Assembly (NCBI GenBank): GCA_028554755.1
Contig: JAPTOF010000006.1
Coordinates: 8,240,501-8,304,500 of the forward strand
DNA length: 64,000 nucleotides
Origin: Cordia subcordata
Lineage: Eukaryota > Streptophyta > Magnoliopsida > Boraginales > Cordiaceae
Reading direction: 5' to 3'
A program made the translations under genes and the position numbers. Each line of letters begins with the position of its first letter. Within the stretch, counting starts at the first letter, position 1. This document shows, in pieces, positions 36,953 through 49,787 of the stretch. The notes beneath the pieces were generated by a model. It searched no databases. It saw nothing but the letters and a program-made list of their open reading frames with translations, and was not told where the DNA came from.

Positions 36953-37150
36953 TTGGCAGCTTTCACGTTGCACTACAATTATCAAATGCTTCCAACGGCT
37001 CCATTATTGAGGACAGATTTAAAAAATCAAAAGCGTAAGTGTATAAAATCACCTTGGTTGAGAACTAGAGGAGCCACAATTGTACATAATCTGCTCAACC
37101 TTTTGCCAAGTTCTCTTGTGAAACAACATCTTTCAACAGCAGCCAAATGA
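36953..37150 (+). other. Open frame just upstream of the ankyrin pseudogene
   Basis: 66 codons with a balanced amino-acid composition (MAAFTLHYNYQMLPTAPLL...). It overlaps the start of the ankyrin frame by four bases (AAATGAAT). It may be the 5' leader of the ankyrin transcript or a decayed upstream exon; I do not recognise it. Confidence 0.3.
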
Positions 37151-38161
37151 ATCTTGATTTGTATAAATCTGTACAAGATGGCAATTTAGATAACCTCAAA
37201 CAACAATTAGATGTCCTTGTAAGAAATAATAGCCAAATACCTCATCAAATAACCAGAACCAAAAACAATTTGCTTCATGTTTTGTCCCAATTTGGTGATT
37301 TTGTAGAGTGTGTCCTTCAGATCTTTGATCATATCCAGAATTTCGAAGATCAATATTCAATGCTTACTTGGCAGAATTCACTAGATGAAACAGCACTGCA
37401 CACAGCTTCAAGAAATGGACACGTCAAAATTGTCCAAGCACTTTGTGAACGTGCGCAATCTCTTGATAGAGATTATCTAGAAAATGGTGCTCAAATAGAA
37501 GAGAAAATGATGAGGGCAGTGGATCAATACGGAGACACAGCTTTGCACAATGCTGTGAAGAGTAAGCATACAAGGGTAGTGCAAATATTAGTTTCAGTTG
37601 ATCCTCATTTTAGACATCCCGTTAATAAGATGAAAGAGACACCATTATATTTAGCGGTCGAGAAAAGTTATCATGAAATTGTAGACTAAATATTAACAAG
37701 TTGCTCGTCACCAGGATATGAAAGTCCTGACCGTAAAATGACTTTACATGCTGCAATATTAGACAGATGTACTGGTAAATAATTAATTTTCACAAGAATA
37801 GTACACGAATCGTATGCTTATTAAATATATATATATATATATAGATATATATCTGATTATCTTATGATTATTACTTGAAAGTGTGTGGATCTGTTGGGTT
37901 GTGTTACGTATTACAGCATTTTAAGGTTTGACCATGATTTTCGGAGGAGGCAGAACGATGCTGTTAGCTTAATAATCTCGTTTATCTGATTCTCTTGCAA
38001 GGATAATTGTCAACTCCATTTTCAACAGTCTTAAGTGCCTTGTCCACGGGGAAAAAAAAAAAAAAAAAGAAGAAAAATGAAAAAGTAATGTGGCCTGGCG
38101 TAATGGAAATTCACATCACCAGATTGTAGTTTCATGTTATGGTGATATGTATGTATGTATG

Positions 38162-38193
<32 letters not shown>

Positions 38194-38790
38194 CATACAT
38201 AATCAAAATCATTCTTTTAATTTGCTTGAATCTGTATTGTTGAACAGAATGCACAACAAAATTACTGGGCAAGAACTTGACACTCACAAAACAAGCAGAC
38301 GAATCAGGACGGATCCCACTCCATTATGCGGCTTATATTAGAAGCGAAGAAGTGGCAAGCAAGCTATTAGGTGCTGACAGATCTACGGCGTACACAACTG
38401 TGGACCAAGATGACAATAAGACAGCTCTTCATATAGCAAGTTTAGAAGGCGAGAAATCAGTGATGAAAGTGCTGCTTGAACATTGTCCGGATTGCTGGGA
38501 CATGGTGACTAGCAAATCCCAGAATGTTTTGCATCTTGCTACTAGAGGTAGATATAACGGTACCGCTGCTGTTGATTTCATCTTAGAACAAAGATGGGCA
38601 ATCAATCTCATCGATCAAAAGGATGAAGATGGAAATACGCCACTCCATTTACTTGCGAAATATTCTCCCCCAATTTAGTTCTTTGGTAAAGGGCCTCCCA
38701 TTAGATCGAAATGCCGTTAATAAGGAAGGCTTTACTCCACAGGATCTGCTAATGAAACTACCATATTCTAAACTATTAAAGGTACGCATG
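37147..38790 (+). pseudogene. Ankyrin-repeat protein gene (ITN1/ACD6-like), decayed
   Basis: Exon 1 37147-37774 and exon 2 38248-38781 or so join in phase (split codon G|AA). Ankyrin units are clear: DETALHTASRNGHVKIVQAL, YGDTALHNAVKSKHTRVVQIL, ETPLYLAVEKSYHEIVD, SGRIPLHYAAYIRSEEVASKL, NKTALHIASLEGEKSVMKVL, SQNVLHLATRGRYNGTAAV and GNTPLHLLAKYS. A TAA at 37687-37689 cuts exon 1 in the middle of a repeat, while the frame after it continues the ankyrin pattern to a good GT donor. A single extra base in a C-run near 38667 shifts the frame, after which the sequence goes on as LPLDRNAVNKEGFTPQDLL. The PGG transmembrane domain that normally follows in ITN1/ACD6-type membrane proteins is not found downstream. 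The intact family acts in stress and defence signalling at the plasma membrane; this copy could yield at most a 180-aa fragment. Confidence 0.8.
38139..38201. repeat. TATG/TA microsatellite in the ankyrin pseudogene intron
   Basis: (GTAT)n followed by (AT)n and GTATATATATATACATACATA. A smaller TA run lies at 37826-37850 in the same intron. Confidence 0.85.
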
Positions 38791-38960
38791 CTAACTGTTG
38801 TTCTTCCCTCTTCTTGAGGTAATAAGCATATTTTTCAACTTAAAAGCTAACATTAAGTCCTCTATATCAAGCTTGCTATTTTTCTTTTTTTTTTAAAAAA
38901 AAAAAAAAAAAATGGGTCGCATTCTTAGCGTTACCGTGCATCCCTTTCGACATAATTGTG
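38791..38960. other. Downstream flank of the ankyrin pseudogene
   Basis: A long T-run/A-run pair at 38885-38911 could fold back. No exon is visible. Confidence 0.4.
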
Positions 38961-39184
38961 AGGGCCTGTTTGGGTTATTTTTTTAAAAGTGATTTTTTTT
39001 TAATAATTTTTGAAAAATAATTTTTTTTTAGAAGTTGAAAATTTTAACTTTAAAAAAAATTATATTTAAGTTTTTTTTTTTGAGTTTTAATTATTTTAGA
39101 AGGCAAATCAAATAGTTATTATAAATTTAATATAATTTTTTTAAAAATATTTTTTTTTTCTTAAAAAAAAATCCAAACAGGGCT
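38961..39184. mobile_element. Short MITE, GTTTG family (copy B)
   Basis: The left end AGGGCCTGTTTGGG and the reverse complement of the right end (AAGCCCTGTTTGGAT) are near-perfect inverted repeats. The interior, with T-runs, A-runs and AGAAGTTGAAAATTTTAACTT, matches the layout of 49788-50010. Confidence 0.65.
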
Positions 39185-39364
39185 TGGTTAGGGTGTCTGC
39201 TAAAGAGCAGTGTATACCACATTAGGGCGTTACAGAACCTTTTGTTCCGAAGGAATTTTTTTTTTTTTTTTAACCTGCTTGCAACCAGTAATTTCACATG
39301 CACCAAAGTACAGTCATCTGATCATTTCATCTTAATTGAATATCCAGATGCCAAGAAAACTTCA

Positions 39365-39510
39365 AATGCAACATTTAGTATATAAAGCATAACTTTTTTT
39401 AAAAAACAATTTAAATTATACTATTCCAAAGAATTCCGTACGATAGAATGTACTCCTGATCTTATATTTATAAATTTGATTGCTCAATGACCAGTCATTT
39501 GTCTAAGTCA
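39365..39510. repeat. Dispersed repeat, copy 2 (partner of 31247-31395)
   Basis: Matches 31247-31395 in order and orientation, including AAAGCATAA, AAGAATTCC, CTTATATTTATAAAT and GCTCAATGACCAGTCATTTGT. Confidence 0.65.
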
Positions 39511-40811
39511 ATCTCTCTTATTTGTAATCAAGTATAAAGATAATTGAAACCTAAAGAAAGTAAAGTGGTCAAGGATTATTCTGGGGAGTGATACTTGTTA
39601 TTGTGTTTGGGTTAGTGGATGAAATGCGTTATAGTAGTTGGCAAACCCTAATATTTTTAAACTTTGAACCATAGTTGTATCGGAGAAAGAACTTACATGC
39701 AAGGTGAGGTATTTTGCTTATGTTGCAAAAATGGACGCGTTTTTAGTGTGTAGTACATTTGTATTTGGGAGGGAAACAATAGTTGTTTTACTTGTTCCTT
39801 TTATATATAGTATGTATAGATATTATGAGTGAGTTTTAATAATTAATTGAATCTCACTCGTAATACAACGATTCTACGAGTAGATCTATCCATTTTGAGT
39901 CATCTTGATCAAAGAGCGTACAACTAACACCAAGCCTTTAAAGTTCAATCCATTCTTAATAGTAAGGGTAGAACTAACCAGGTTGAAGCATATATATCAG
40001 TCTAGGTGAAATTAATGAATGAGTACAAATCACCTTAAAAAAGCAAGAGCCTGCGGGAACTGAAAGTTCTCTTCTAGTGAACCCACATGGTCATGGAGGA
40101 AAATCCAAAGCTTTAGACAATTTTCTGGCAGCGTTTTTTTTTTTTTTTTTTCTTTCTTGTTTGTTCTTTTTTTATATTATTTATTGCTCCTCACTACAAC
40201 TTGATCCCCGTCTCCCGTGAAATTCGAGGCCACATGGTAATTACCCTCTACTATGTATAAACTTTAAACCCCAGAGAGACATTCGTAAAGAAATAAATCT
40301 ATTCGTAACATTATAATATTATGAATTAGGTTAAATGGTTGTGAACTTACTCTCATCCGATTCAACAAACTAGACCTATTCCCTGGTATCATTGCTACGC
40401 ACTTGGGCCAATCACTGGCAGATAATGCAAGGTTATGTGAAAGCTTGATCCCTAGGGAAGAAAGTAGACCAGGTTTGATGTTAAGCATAAAATTTTTATA
40501 GGTAAGAAACATAAGAGTATCTTTTGTATGGGACATTTCTGTATATGAAAATCTGTTGGAAATATCATCAAAAAATTTACAAAAGGAATCATATTGTAAA
40601 TTATAATACATCAGGTACACGATTGGTCTTGGTAGTTCTCTAAAGTCGTCTAACAGAATTAACCGTACATAACAAGAATGGACGCAATGTAAGGAAAAGG
40701 AGAAACTGTACCCATGAACACAATTTTACTATAAGCTCACTCTCACTCTGTCTCACGGTGTAGACCACCTATATCTACAACGAATTGGTCCGTAGGTTCG
40801 GTCTGAGGGCA
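39511..40811. other. Intergenic region and probable 3' UTR of the SCAMP gene
   Basis: A minus-strand frame of 118 codons at 40264-40620 has ordinary amino-acid composition but no domain that I recognise. It may lie in the SCAMP transcript's 3' region or be a relic. T-run at 40134-40151. Confidence 0.4.
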
Positions 40812-43800
40812 TCACACTGCTGCTCTCATCGCCCCTCTAGCAGCCTCGCGCTTCATCTCTGCAGCTTTGCCACTGCCACGGAAGTACAAATATACTTGCT
40901 GCAACATGAAAAGAGGACAAAGTTGACAATGAAATGAGTTCAGGCTGCCATTTTCAAGCAAATTAACAAGAAACAAGTTCTTTTTGGTATAGAGTTTGAC
41001 TCGACCTGAATAACCCAGATGCTGAGTGCTGACTCGAGACAAAATAGTCCAAATCCGATGAAATAGAAAATCTATTGGAAAAATAAACATGGATTAGCGT
41101 CCAAGCAACTATCTAATTCATAGTTCAGATTAGGGACCTGAAGGGGCAGTGGCGTTTTGTGGAGGGGGGTTTGTTGTGTGTCTGCTCAGAGTCAAAATCA
41201 AACTTACCCCAACCAGAGCGCTATCACCCACGAGATCTACTGCAGGCAGGATACCTCTGGTTGAAAGAATCACAGAAGAAGACCATCAGCCGCTAATGTT
41301 ACAATCATCCATCCTTACATTCTTGCAGATTTTAAGCCAGAAATTATAACTAAAGTAAGGTCTAGATACAACTAACCCGGGGGGGTGGGGTGGAGGAAGA
41401 GAAGATACAAGTAAACGCAATGGACATTTAATTTGTGCAACATATAACATCACAAACTTCTGGTCCCAAATTATTGTTTATATACCCATGCACAACAGCT
41501 CAAAGGGACTTGGGAGTTACACTGAACATGAGAAAACCCACGCAATAGCTCGATTCGCGATAATTACACACTGTAAATGAGCGATCTGCCTTTTAATGGG
41601 CGACGCTATATTAATGATAGATAATGGATATACCCATTCACATGGGCTCGGGAAATAGAAGTGGAGTTCGCTGCCAACAAACTCAAAAGCTCATCAAATT
41701 AGTTTCATGGTTATAGAGGTCCAAACCTCACTAACTTTTCCTTCAATATTTTGTAACAAATAGACAATCTATAATCATAGACAATGGTATAATCATAGAT
41801 AATGATTATACCCATTGGCATGGGAAAGAGAAGTTTAGTTAGATCGAGACAAACTCAAAAGTTCATCAAATAATTTCATGGTCGTAGAAGTCCTGATCTC
41901 GGTAACATATTGTTTACTATTTGGAAATCAATAGACTTTTAGATAGCTATATGATTGCTAGAAATTTAACTCACGTAAGAGATTTTCCTTTGAACACCAC
42001 TGGAGGAGCAACTGCCGCAAAGATGCAGAAGCCAATATGAAGCTGCAAAACGGGCAAATATAAGTCTTTCTCCAACACTTAGTTGATGGGAAGAAGAATT
42101 GCGAACAGAATATATAAAACCTATTTTTTGCAGGTTGCAATTTTACAAGTGTTTCTGAAAAGAGCATAGGAAACTTACCAAGTAAAACAGGAAAAACCAC
42201 CCAAATTTCAGGGCACTATCAGTTCTGCAAGAACATAATGTGAAATGAAAACCATGAGCCATGAGATAAGAGCATATAGGCAAGATGGATCCGCAAAGTA
42301 TCCACCCCAATTTACACCATAACCAAAGCCACTAGATATTATGGACAAATAGCAGATATCTTTTTCATACAACAGAAAAATAAATGCTGCCAGAAATAAC
42401 AGAAAGAAGAAGCCATATTTCCAATTTTATTTAGTACTCTTACCAGGGAAGCATTGTCTCTTTTTCGGGAGGGAAGCATATTCTCTTTTCCGAAACTGGT
42501 AATGGCCTTTTTCTTAATGGTCATGGTGTTCTATTTCACAGACTAATACACTAAACTGTATTAATTAGATAAATTAATTGAGTGCACATGAAAGTTTCTA
42601 CTTTTTACCTTTTTCTAGTTCTACTCTGCTTCACATGACAAGTATATAACAGTGCACCTCAATCATTCTTTGGATGGATTTTCTTTTTCTTTTTTTTTTT
42701 CTTTTTTTTTTTTGGGAGAAGGTGTATGGATTTTCTTTTGCCATCAAAAACCCAATTTCTCTCCCTAGTCCCTACAAAGAGTCCAAAAGATGCAAGAGAG
42801 TGTAACAACCAAAATGGCAGATGCTTTCGAAGAATTTTCAAATATTCTTTTCTTGTCAAATGAACAGATCCAAGAAGCAAGACAATATTGTACCAATAAA
42901 ATAAATAAGGTTGTCTTATTATGGTAGGATTATTGTTGGACAATAAATCCAATTAGCTCATTGTTATTCTTTGCTCTAGGACAAGTAGAGAACGAAAAAA
43001 GTGCCTAACATACAGTTGACACTTTATATATAGCATTCTCCCCCACTATAGAGCCCTTTTAGTTTTCTATTTTTATCCTCTATTTTCCCGATAAAAATGT
43101 TTTCCCTGAGCTTGTTCTCTTCTATCTTCATGTGGGCAACAATAAAAGCAAAAACTTTTTCAAGATAACACATGTAGAAATTGTTTAAATAAATAAGGCA
43201 TACCTAAAAGCACGATAGAGTGAACGATACCATAATACATATGCACCCGGAACCCCAGATATGAAGTAAATAAGTGCCAGAAACCAGATTTTCACATCTA
43301 GAGAAGAGATATAGGTTAGAATGAGGTTACCAATGGGAATAAGAAAACAATGACAAAGGTCCACAGAATATGAAATATTACAAACCTCCAACTTTAATCC
43401 ATGCTGTTGTAACAGCTATTATATTCCACAGAAGGCATGCAAAGAGACCTGCTCAAAATTTGCAACAGTATTATCTCATGTCAGATCAGTGACACAGCTT
43501 GCACAAGGCATAACCAGAAAATAAGAATATTATTATTAGTGTTGGAAGTTTTAGAATAGTTTTCTGATATCTCTCCCACATTAGAAGATAGGAGACTTTT
43601 TATGAGTTAAAGAGTACAATGATGCAAATAGGCGGTAGTACTAGTGAATAAGCACTAAGCCATTCTCTCCCACCTCAGTTATGATTCTCTCCTACTCTCT
43701 CTTCTTGCTTAACAAATATAATAAACCAAATCATCCTAAACCCCCAAAACCTGTCCAGATTGACGAGTATCAGCAATCTCATGATACAGCTGAAGAAAAT

Positions 43801-46800
43801 TGATTACAGTATAAAATAATCTGCAGACATTACGAAATAAGTTGTATGGTGTTGGGTTCAGTATGCAAATTAACAAGACATCAGATATTTTATAAATTTG
43901 CAGTCATTAATTTATAATTCACATAGATGCCGCAAAACCATAAAATCAATGATTTAACAATTCCGCCAGTTCAAGAGGTATCATGTCCTGCATAGACTTT
44001 TTTTGGCTTTACTTTCCAAGCAACCATAGTAGAAATATTTCTTGAAGCAATACCAGTAAGACGAGTCACTTTGCATCCACCATATTTTTTTCCCATAATT
44101 CAGATATCTCACAATTTTCATTCAACCATTTTTGTCATAAAAGTGGCGGCATTTTTCTTTGAGCACCAAAAAAAATTAGGAAAAAGAGAGATTACATAGT
44201 ATCCAGTGTATAATAAGAAGGCACTGACTAGAAGGTTAAAGACAGAACAGAATTGCACAAAGGTAGAAAAGTTTTTAATCAGAAATACTATCATTATTCA
44301 ACATACATCAAGTGAAAGTTGACATACCCAAAAAGGTCGTGAACGCAACATACTGAAGTTTCTGCAGATGAATTGGTATTTCATTTGCAATGTCATGATG
44401 GATAATTGGAAAGAATGGTGGCCAATTCTTTTCCTCAAGAACGATACCAGCTGCAAAGCAATAAGTACAGCTTCACTAGTAAGTTCATTCCAAAAAGGAT
44501 AGAATACTGGACACCAATTTAATCTACTTTTCCCTTTTTATATCAATAGTTGGACAAAATATTGGTTGCAAAACGGGGAAGGCAAAATGAAAACATAAAA
44601 GGGAGACGAAGTAGAGAACCATTTTAGAGAGAGGAAGAGGATAAGAAGAAGAATCAGCAGGATGAAAACAAATTCACCTCTTGCAGCGGCCTCTTCTTTC
44701 CGTCTCACTTCCTGCATGGCAAGAATAGAGTATATAAGAAACAGAAATGACGTACTTAAAGAAAGGAAAACATGAAGACAAAAGGAATATTTTCACAATA
44801 TGGTCATTAGTGTAAAGGTGTTAATATATCTCCTAAACCGAACATCGATGGCAGCACTTTATAACCCTCATAACTAATTCTTCCCTCACAGGCCACAAGC
44901 CATTAGAAAAATGTAGCATAGTCTCGATAAACTGTAATGTAAGGAAAGGTTAAGAGGGAAGGGGAAGATAATATGGACCAAAAGCCACGTCAGTATTCAT
45001 CCAAAGGCTAAAATGTCTTGGGTCCACTAAGCAGCAGATCAATTGACAAGAAATTTGCAGGTACCTGCATCAGCAACCTTACATATAATTGGCCACCATT
45101 AAATTAACAAATGACTGACAGATATTCTTATGATTATTTTCTATAGAAACCTAGGATCTACCAGTTCTCATATCCAGATAAAACAAAGAGCAATAAGATT
45201 TTGCCCTTTGGCATATGTATTAACAATAAGCTTTCCTCTATACAGAAGAACACAATCATTTTCAAGATTAAGGCAGGCATCAGCTCCAACAATTTACTTC
45301 ATCATATTCCTTTAGATGGATCTTCGGTTGCATGCGTGTGATGTGATCATAATTTATGTTAGTGCCACATTACTAAGTGACCTGTAATTGTCAGTTACAA
45401 GAAAAAAATTGACATAGCAAACCATGCTGTTTGCAATATCAGATGGAATGCCTGGACAAGGTGAACTATAGAGGTTCATCAACAAGATTTTCCTTGTCCT
45501 TTTTTTTTGGGCGGTGAGAACCAACAATATATTATCGCCCAGAAGTTCACATTATATACCATGAGCAGACACTCCAAAAAACAAGACCTTGGCAAATGGA
45601 GTGCACATATACATCTACAAAGTTAAGAAATCCTGCAAAACAAGTACCTGTTCCCTCCTTTTCAGTTCAGCTTCCTTGGCCTGCAGCTCCTTCTCTTTCT
45701 TTCTTAAGTTCTGCATGTGGGAGTGACTTGATTAAGAAACCAAAATGATAACCAAATGAGTCTAAATGACCACAACAGATTTCCTTCTAAGCATACTAAT
45801 TATAGTACATACCGCAGCACTGTCGAGAGGAATATCAACTGGAGCTGTAGGATTGTAAAAATCAGCAGGTTCTGGAGGAAGAGGTGACAACCTGGAATTT
45901 GTGGCAGGAGGAACACTTCCAGTATTCTGGAAACTCAAGAAAGAAATGAAAGCATAAAAAAGAAGTAAAAAGGCAGATAATATGTTCAAGTACTCAGAAA
46001 GAATCATTTAGGTAGGATAAAGCAACACATGAATACTAGAAAATGTTTTGGACCAAAGTAACAAGTCCTATGAGGAAGGTAAGTTGCTTGAGAACATACG
46101 CAAAAGATAGAATAGTTTCACTATACAACCACACATGGAAGAAATGCCAATCAGAAGGAGGAATATCATCAAATTTTGTATCAAATTGATGATAATGACA
46201 TTCTGCTGATGTAATTTCATATTCTGTTCAAAAGTTCTTTGTTTGTGAAGAAGTAGATTACAGAACAGTCTTTCCTTATCTAGAAAGGGACATAGAGGCA
46301 AAAGGGAATGACTTACTGTTGTAAAATAACCACCTCCACTAAACTTTGATTGGCCCCCTGTCTTCCCTTTAGCAGCTTGATCCTGGTAGTAGAAAGATAT
46401 AAAAAACATGAATCGGACAGAAGTACTATCATATATACCATTGAACACTAATCAACAATATAAGAAAAGATTCTTGTGGTTTCCTAATAGTAACAACAAA
46501 TTGGTAAAATCAGGACCCATGCTTACATCTCCCAAACTATTAAGATTAAAAAAAAATTAGTAAGTCTCAAGTTCATCTACAGCACATGTACTTTGTCCAT
46601 ATGATGCTAAAGATCATAGGCATACCCTCACAATCCTTCCTTATGGTAGTAGGTGAATAGAAGAGATACAGTTTACACTATTTTAACTATGTATTCATTC
46701 ACACAATTATACACATATATTCAACCAGAGCTCCACTTCAACCTTGCAAAACCCATATCATAAAATACACTGTTTCAGGATGTCCACTGATTCTCCTATG

Positions 46801-48226
46801 TGATATAATGTATTAATTTTTACCCTCTTCTTTCTCTTTCTAGCTTTACTTTATGAGCAGATTTTAATACTTCCAACTGGCGCAAAGAAGAAATTTAGTT
46901 ATCAGAAAGGATCAAGTCCATTTCTCTTACCTTCATGTCCACATAAACCTAAGAGTATCACACGTATTGGGACAAAGACGACTAAAATACAGTTCAACAC
47001 TTGTAAGATCAGAATCTTATTCAAGGTTTAACAAAAACAAACAAGTGGATGAGGTATGCAATTAACAATTTAACACTATTAGTAAGAAGTGTCCAGTCAG
47101 ACATGCTATCCTAGTAGAACTACATTTAAGCTAGATTAGAACTCATAAAAGGTGTCGGAACATCAACACAAAAACAAGTTAGCCCCGCAAAATAACTCCC
47201 AGACAATTTTGCTTCACCCTTATAAATGTTTTAGATCCTCTCTCCCATACCCTTCTTGAAACATAAGTTATCCAGCATTCCAAAGGGTATTATACAATTT
47301 GAATACCAATCTCCCCGACACCTTTTACAGAGTTCTGTTGCGACTTGCAATTTAGACAAGAGCAGAAACAAAAAATGGGACAAGTTATGCCTTCTAGGCC
47401 TTCTTATACACAAGATCGTTAACAAACTCTTCTTGTACCACAGAAGAAACAAATCAATTATCCCAATACAATTTCTAATGTACAAGCCCAAAAAGCAATA
47501 AACAACACATTTACATAATCAAGTAATTCGCTTACAAAATTTTACTTAATTTTACTTACTTTTCAAATCCTTCATTTTCTAAATTCCCCAAGAAATTACT
47601 TTAAAACATGAACTTTGACCAATGCATTACAAATTACAAATAAGCTAACACCTTGTTCCGGTACAGGGAAATGAAGGCAAGGCAATATGCCTCCCTTGTT
47701 TAGATTGGCGAAATGAACATGAGATACGTCAAAATTTCCTTTTTAATAAATTTCTAACCCCTGAACAAGATTACACGTGTAAATTAATTTACGAACCCTA
47801 GCTTTCGTCCTGTTTCCTTCTCTGATTAGAAAAGAAAAAAAAACTACTGCTTTCATTTCTTTCTCTTCTCTATATTTTCCTTCTCTGATTTAAAAATAAT
47901 AATAATAATAACGCTTTCATTTCTTTTTCTACTCTATAATTCTTCTCTCTAACTTCCTTCCTTCCCTTTCCTCTCCCTCGCAAATCCAAACATCTAACAA
48001 ATTGATCGAATTGCACCAATTTACATACACATAACCACAAAAAGAGAAAAAAAATTACTAGTAGGCAAATACGGCAATATATAGCTACATATATGCATAT
48101 ACGATCAGCAGTCCTTTAACTGTGCGTCAATATATGTGCATGAGTGTGCGTACATATACATACACAGTTAAAGGAATTGCTATCTCTAAAGCTATATGCA
48201 CATGTATAGCTACACACACACACATA

Positions 48227-48273
<47 letters not shown>

Positions 48274-48378
48274 ATATACTTACACATAGACATATATATA
48301 GAGAGATAGAGGCATTACAGCGAAGGGGTTGACTTCTTCTTCTTCATCGAAAGGGTTGGGATCGTAACGGCCTGCCAT
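40812..48378 (-). CDS. Secretory carrier membrane protein (SCAMP)
   Basis: Thirteen coding exons, minus strand: 48319-48378, 46317-46382, 45813-45926, 45648-45710, 44678-44711, 44328-44450, 43386-43448, 43204-43297, 42179-42224, 41975-42042, 41208-41256, 41006-41071, 40812-40898. All borders are GT-AG and all phases agree, giving 310 aa. SCAMPs are four-span membrane proteins of the trans-Golgi network, recycling vesicles and plasma membrane, acting in vesicle trafficking. Visible features: NPF motifs at 8-10 and 17-19 (endocytic adaptor binding); a Pro-rich RLSPLPPEP segment (54-62); a Lys/Glu/Arg coiled coil (about 81-112); the [16 protein letters not shown] cytosolic segment; four hydrophobic spans between about 150 and 285; the loop [11 protein letters not shown] (196-206), equivalent to the family's E-peptide; and the [11 protein letters not shown] tail. 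No defect is seen. Intron 1 (1.9 kb) contains a foldback and microsatellites. Confidence 0.95.
48077..48218. repeat. Imperfect inverted repeat (foldback) in SCAMP intron 1
   Basis: CCTTTAACTGTG (48113-48124) is the reverse complement of CACAGTTAAAGG (about 48162-48173). Pairing continues outward in broken form (GCAT/ATGC, TAGCTACATAT against ATGTATAGCTA), giving arms of roughly 45 bases around a loop of about 38 bases. Confidence 0.6.
48220..48310. repeat. (GTATAT)n hexamer and CA/TA microsatellites
   Basis: About eight units of GTATAT in 48230-48278, preceded by a CACACACA run and followed by TATATATAGAGAGAT. Confidence 0.85.
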
Positions 48379-48618
48379 ATCCTACTTTCACAGCTTTCCT
48401 TCTCTGCTCTCTGCTTATTCTCTTTTTTTACAAATTTTTCTCTTTTTCTTCTTCCCGAAATCTTCTGAGAGAGAAATTGAGATCTGCAAATAGTGAAAAT
48501 AGTTGGAAAATGAAAAGCTTAGCAGAGAATGAATAAATTTATTCTCTTTGTTTTTCCTATTCAAAGTCGAGGGGCTCGTTTTTCAACTGCTAAATATATA
48601 CATACACATGTACATATA

Positions 48619-48657
<39 letters not shown>

Positions 48658-49787
48658 ATAGATAACAAATAGATATACAGTTGAAGCGAGAAAAGTATGA
48701 CGACTTGTCCAAGACACGTTGTGTTTTCACGACTCATTGGTTTTGGTCAGCCTATCCCTCCAACTTCACCTATGAATTCCATGAGTCTTCTTTTTCTTCT
48801 CTTCTCTCTCTCTACTTCTTCTTTTTTTTTTCCTTGCGTTCATAGTTGGGTATTTTTTTTTTTCTTTTCTTTTCTTCTTTCCGCTTTTCTTTTTTACTTT
48901 TATCCTAATTCGCCGTGGTTGTTAGAAAGGGTGAAGATTAAAATGTGATTTTGTCTTGTTAGTTATTGTCAACTGTAGGTTAAAACTTTGATTACAATAT
49001 TTTATCATTTTTTTTAAAAAATAGCAACGATAAGTAAAATTTAATTTAATATGACTCGAAATCAAATGTTTGCAATTTGAAATATCATGAGGTTTATTAA
49101 AAGTTTGAAAAAACAAGTAGAATGTATACTAATTTAGATCAAGCCATAATGTTTATGATTTTGTTTCATGTAATAGGTTCCAAAGCCAACTCAAGCCAAG
49201 TTTTCTTTCTTTTTTTTTTCCCCCTCTTGTCAATTTCTTATGAATTTAAAGATGTTTCATTCCATATATCCTTCTAATCCACACACAATGGTTAACTTCT
49301 CAGAAAATATGAGAAACCCTGGTGCCAAGCTTTTTTTTCTTTTTCTTTTTTTTTTTTGTGCTAAATAAGTAAAATTTCATTGACAATAATGATGTTTACA
49401 TAGCAAAAAGGATCAAAAGATGTACAAGAACAGACTAGAAAAACAAAAATTCACAGGTCAAGTAACCAATGTATACATCTGGCATTTACTGCACAAAGAG
49501 GGGTGTTCAGAAGATTCATTTTCATACTTCTACTCTTGTACAATTTAATTCAGCTCTAATGTCAAAAATAATGTCTTCTAGAAGCTGGTCATCAGTTTGA
49601 CCCAAAAACAATGACTAAATAAATAAAAAGAAGTTGGTCATGAGAGAATGCCCCATCACGGCATCCCCAAATGTACTCCCACTTTCTCTCTTTCCAAATA
49701 TGGTAGAAAAAACGAATCAAAAAACAATTTTAGTTCTTCCTCCGGCCCCTCTTCCAAATCCTCCTCGTGAATGAGCATTATTATAAT
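48379..49787. other. Upstream region of the SCAMP gene
   Basis: Includes a pyrimidine/purine-rich 5' leader (on the minus strand AG-rich) near 48400-48480, a (TA)n microsatellite at 48625-48655, and T/C-rich tracts at 48790-48900 and 49200-49360. No gene is seen. Confidence 0.5.
48620..48656. repeat. (AT)n microsatellite
   Basis: About 15 AT units, about 250 bases upstream of the SCAMP start codon. Confidence 0.85.

Noticed and set aside
40264..40620. 118-codon minus-strand frame as a gene
   Set aside because: No domain recognised; it lies directly downstream of the SCAMP stop and could be 3' UTR or relic. Kept only as a note.
45762..46448. Minus-strand frames of 81 and 126 codons
   Set aside because: They are SCAMP exons 3 and 2 read through into introns; the spliced gene model explains them.
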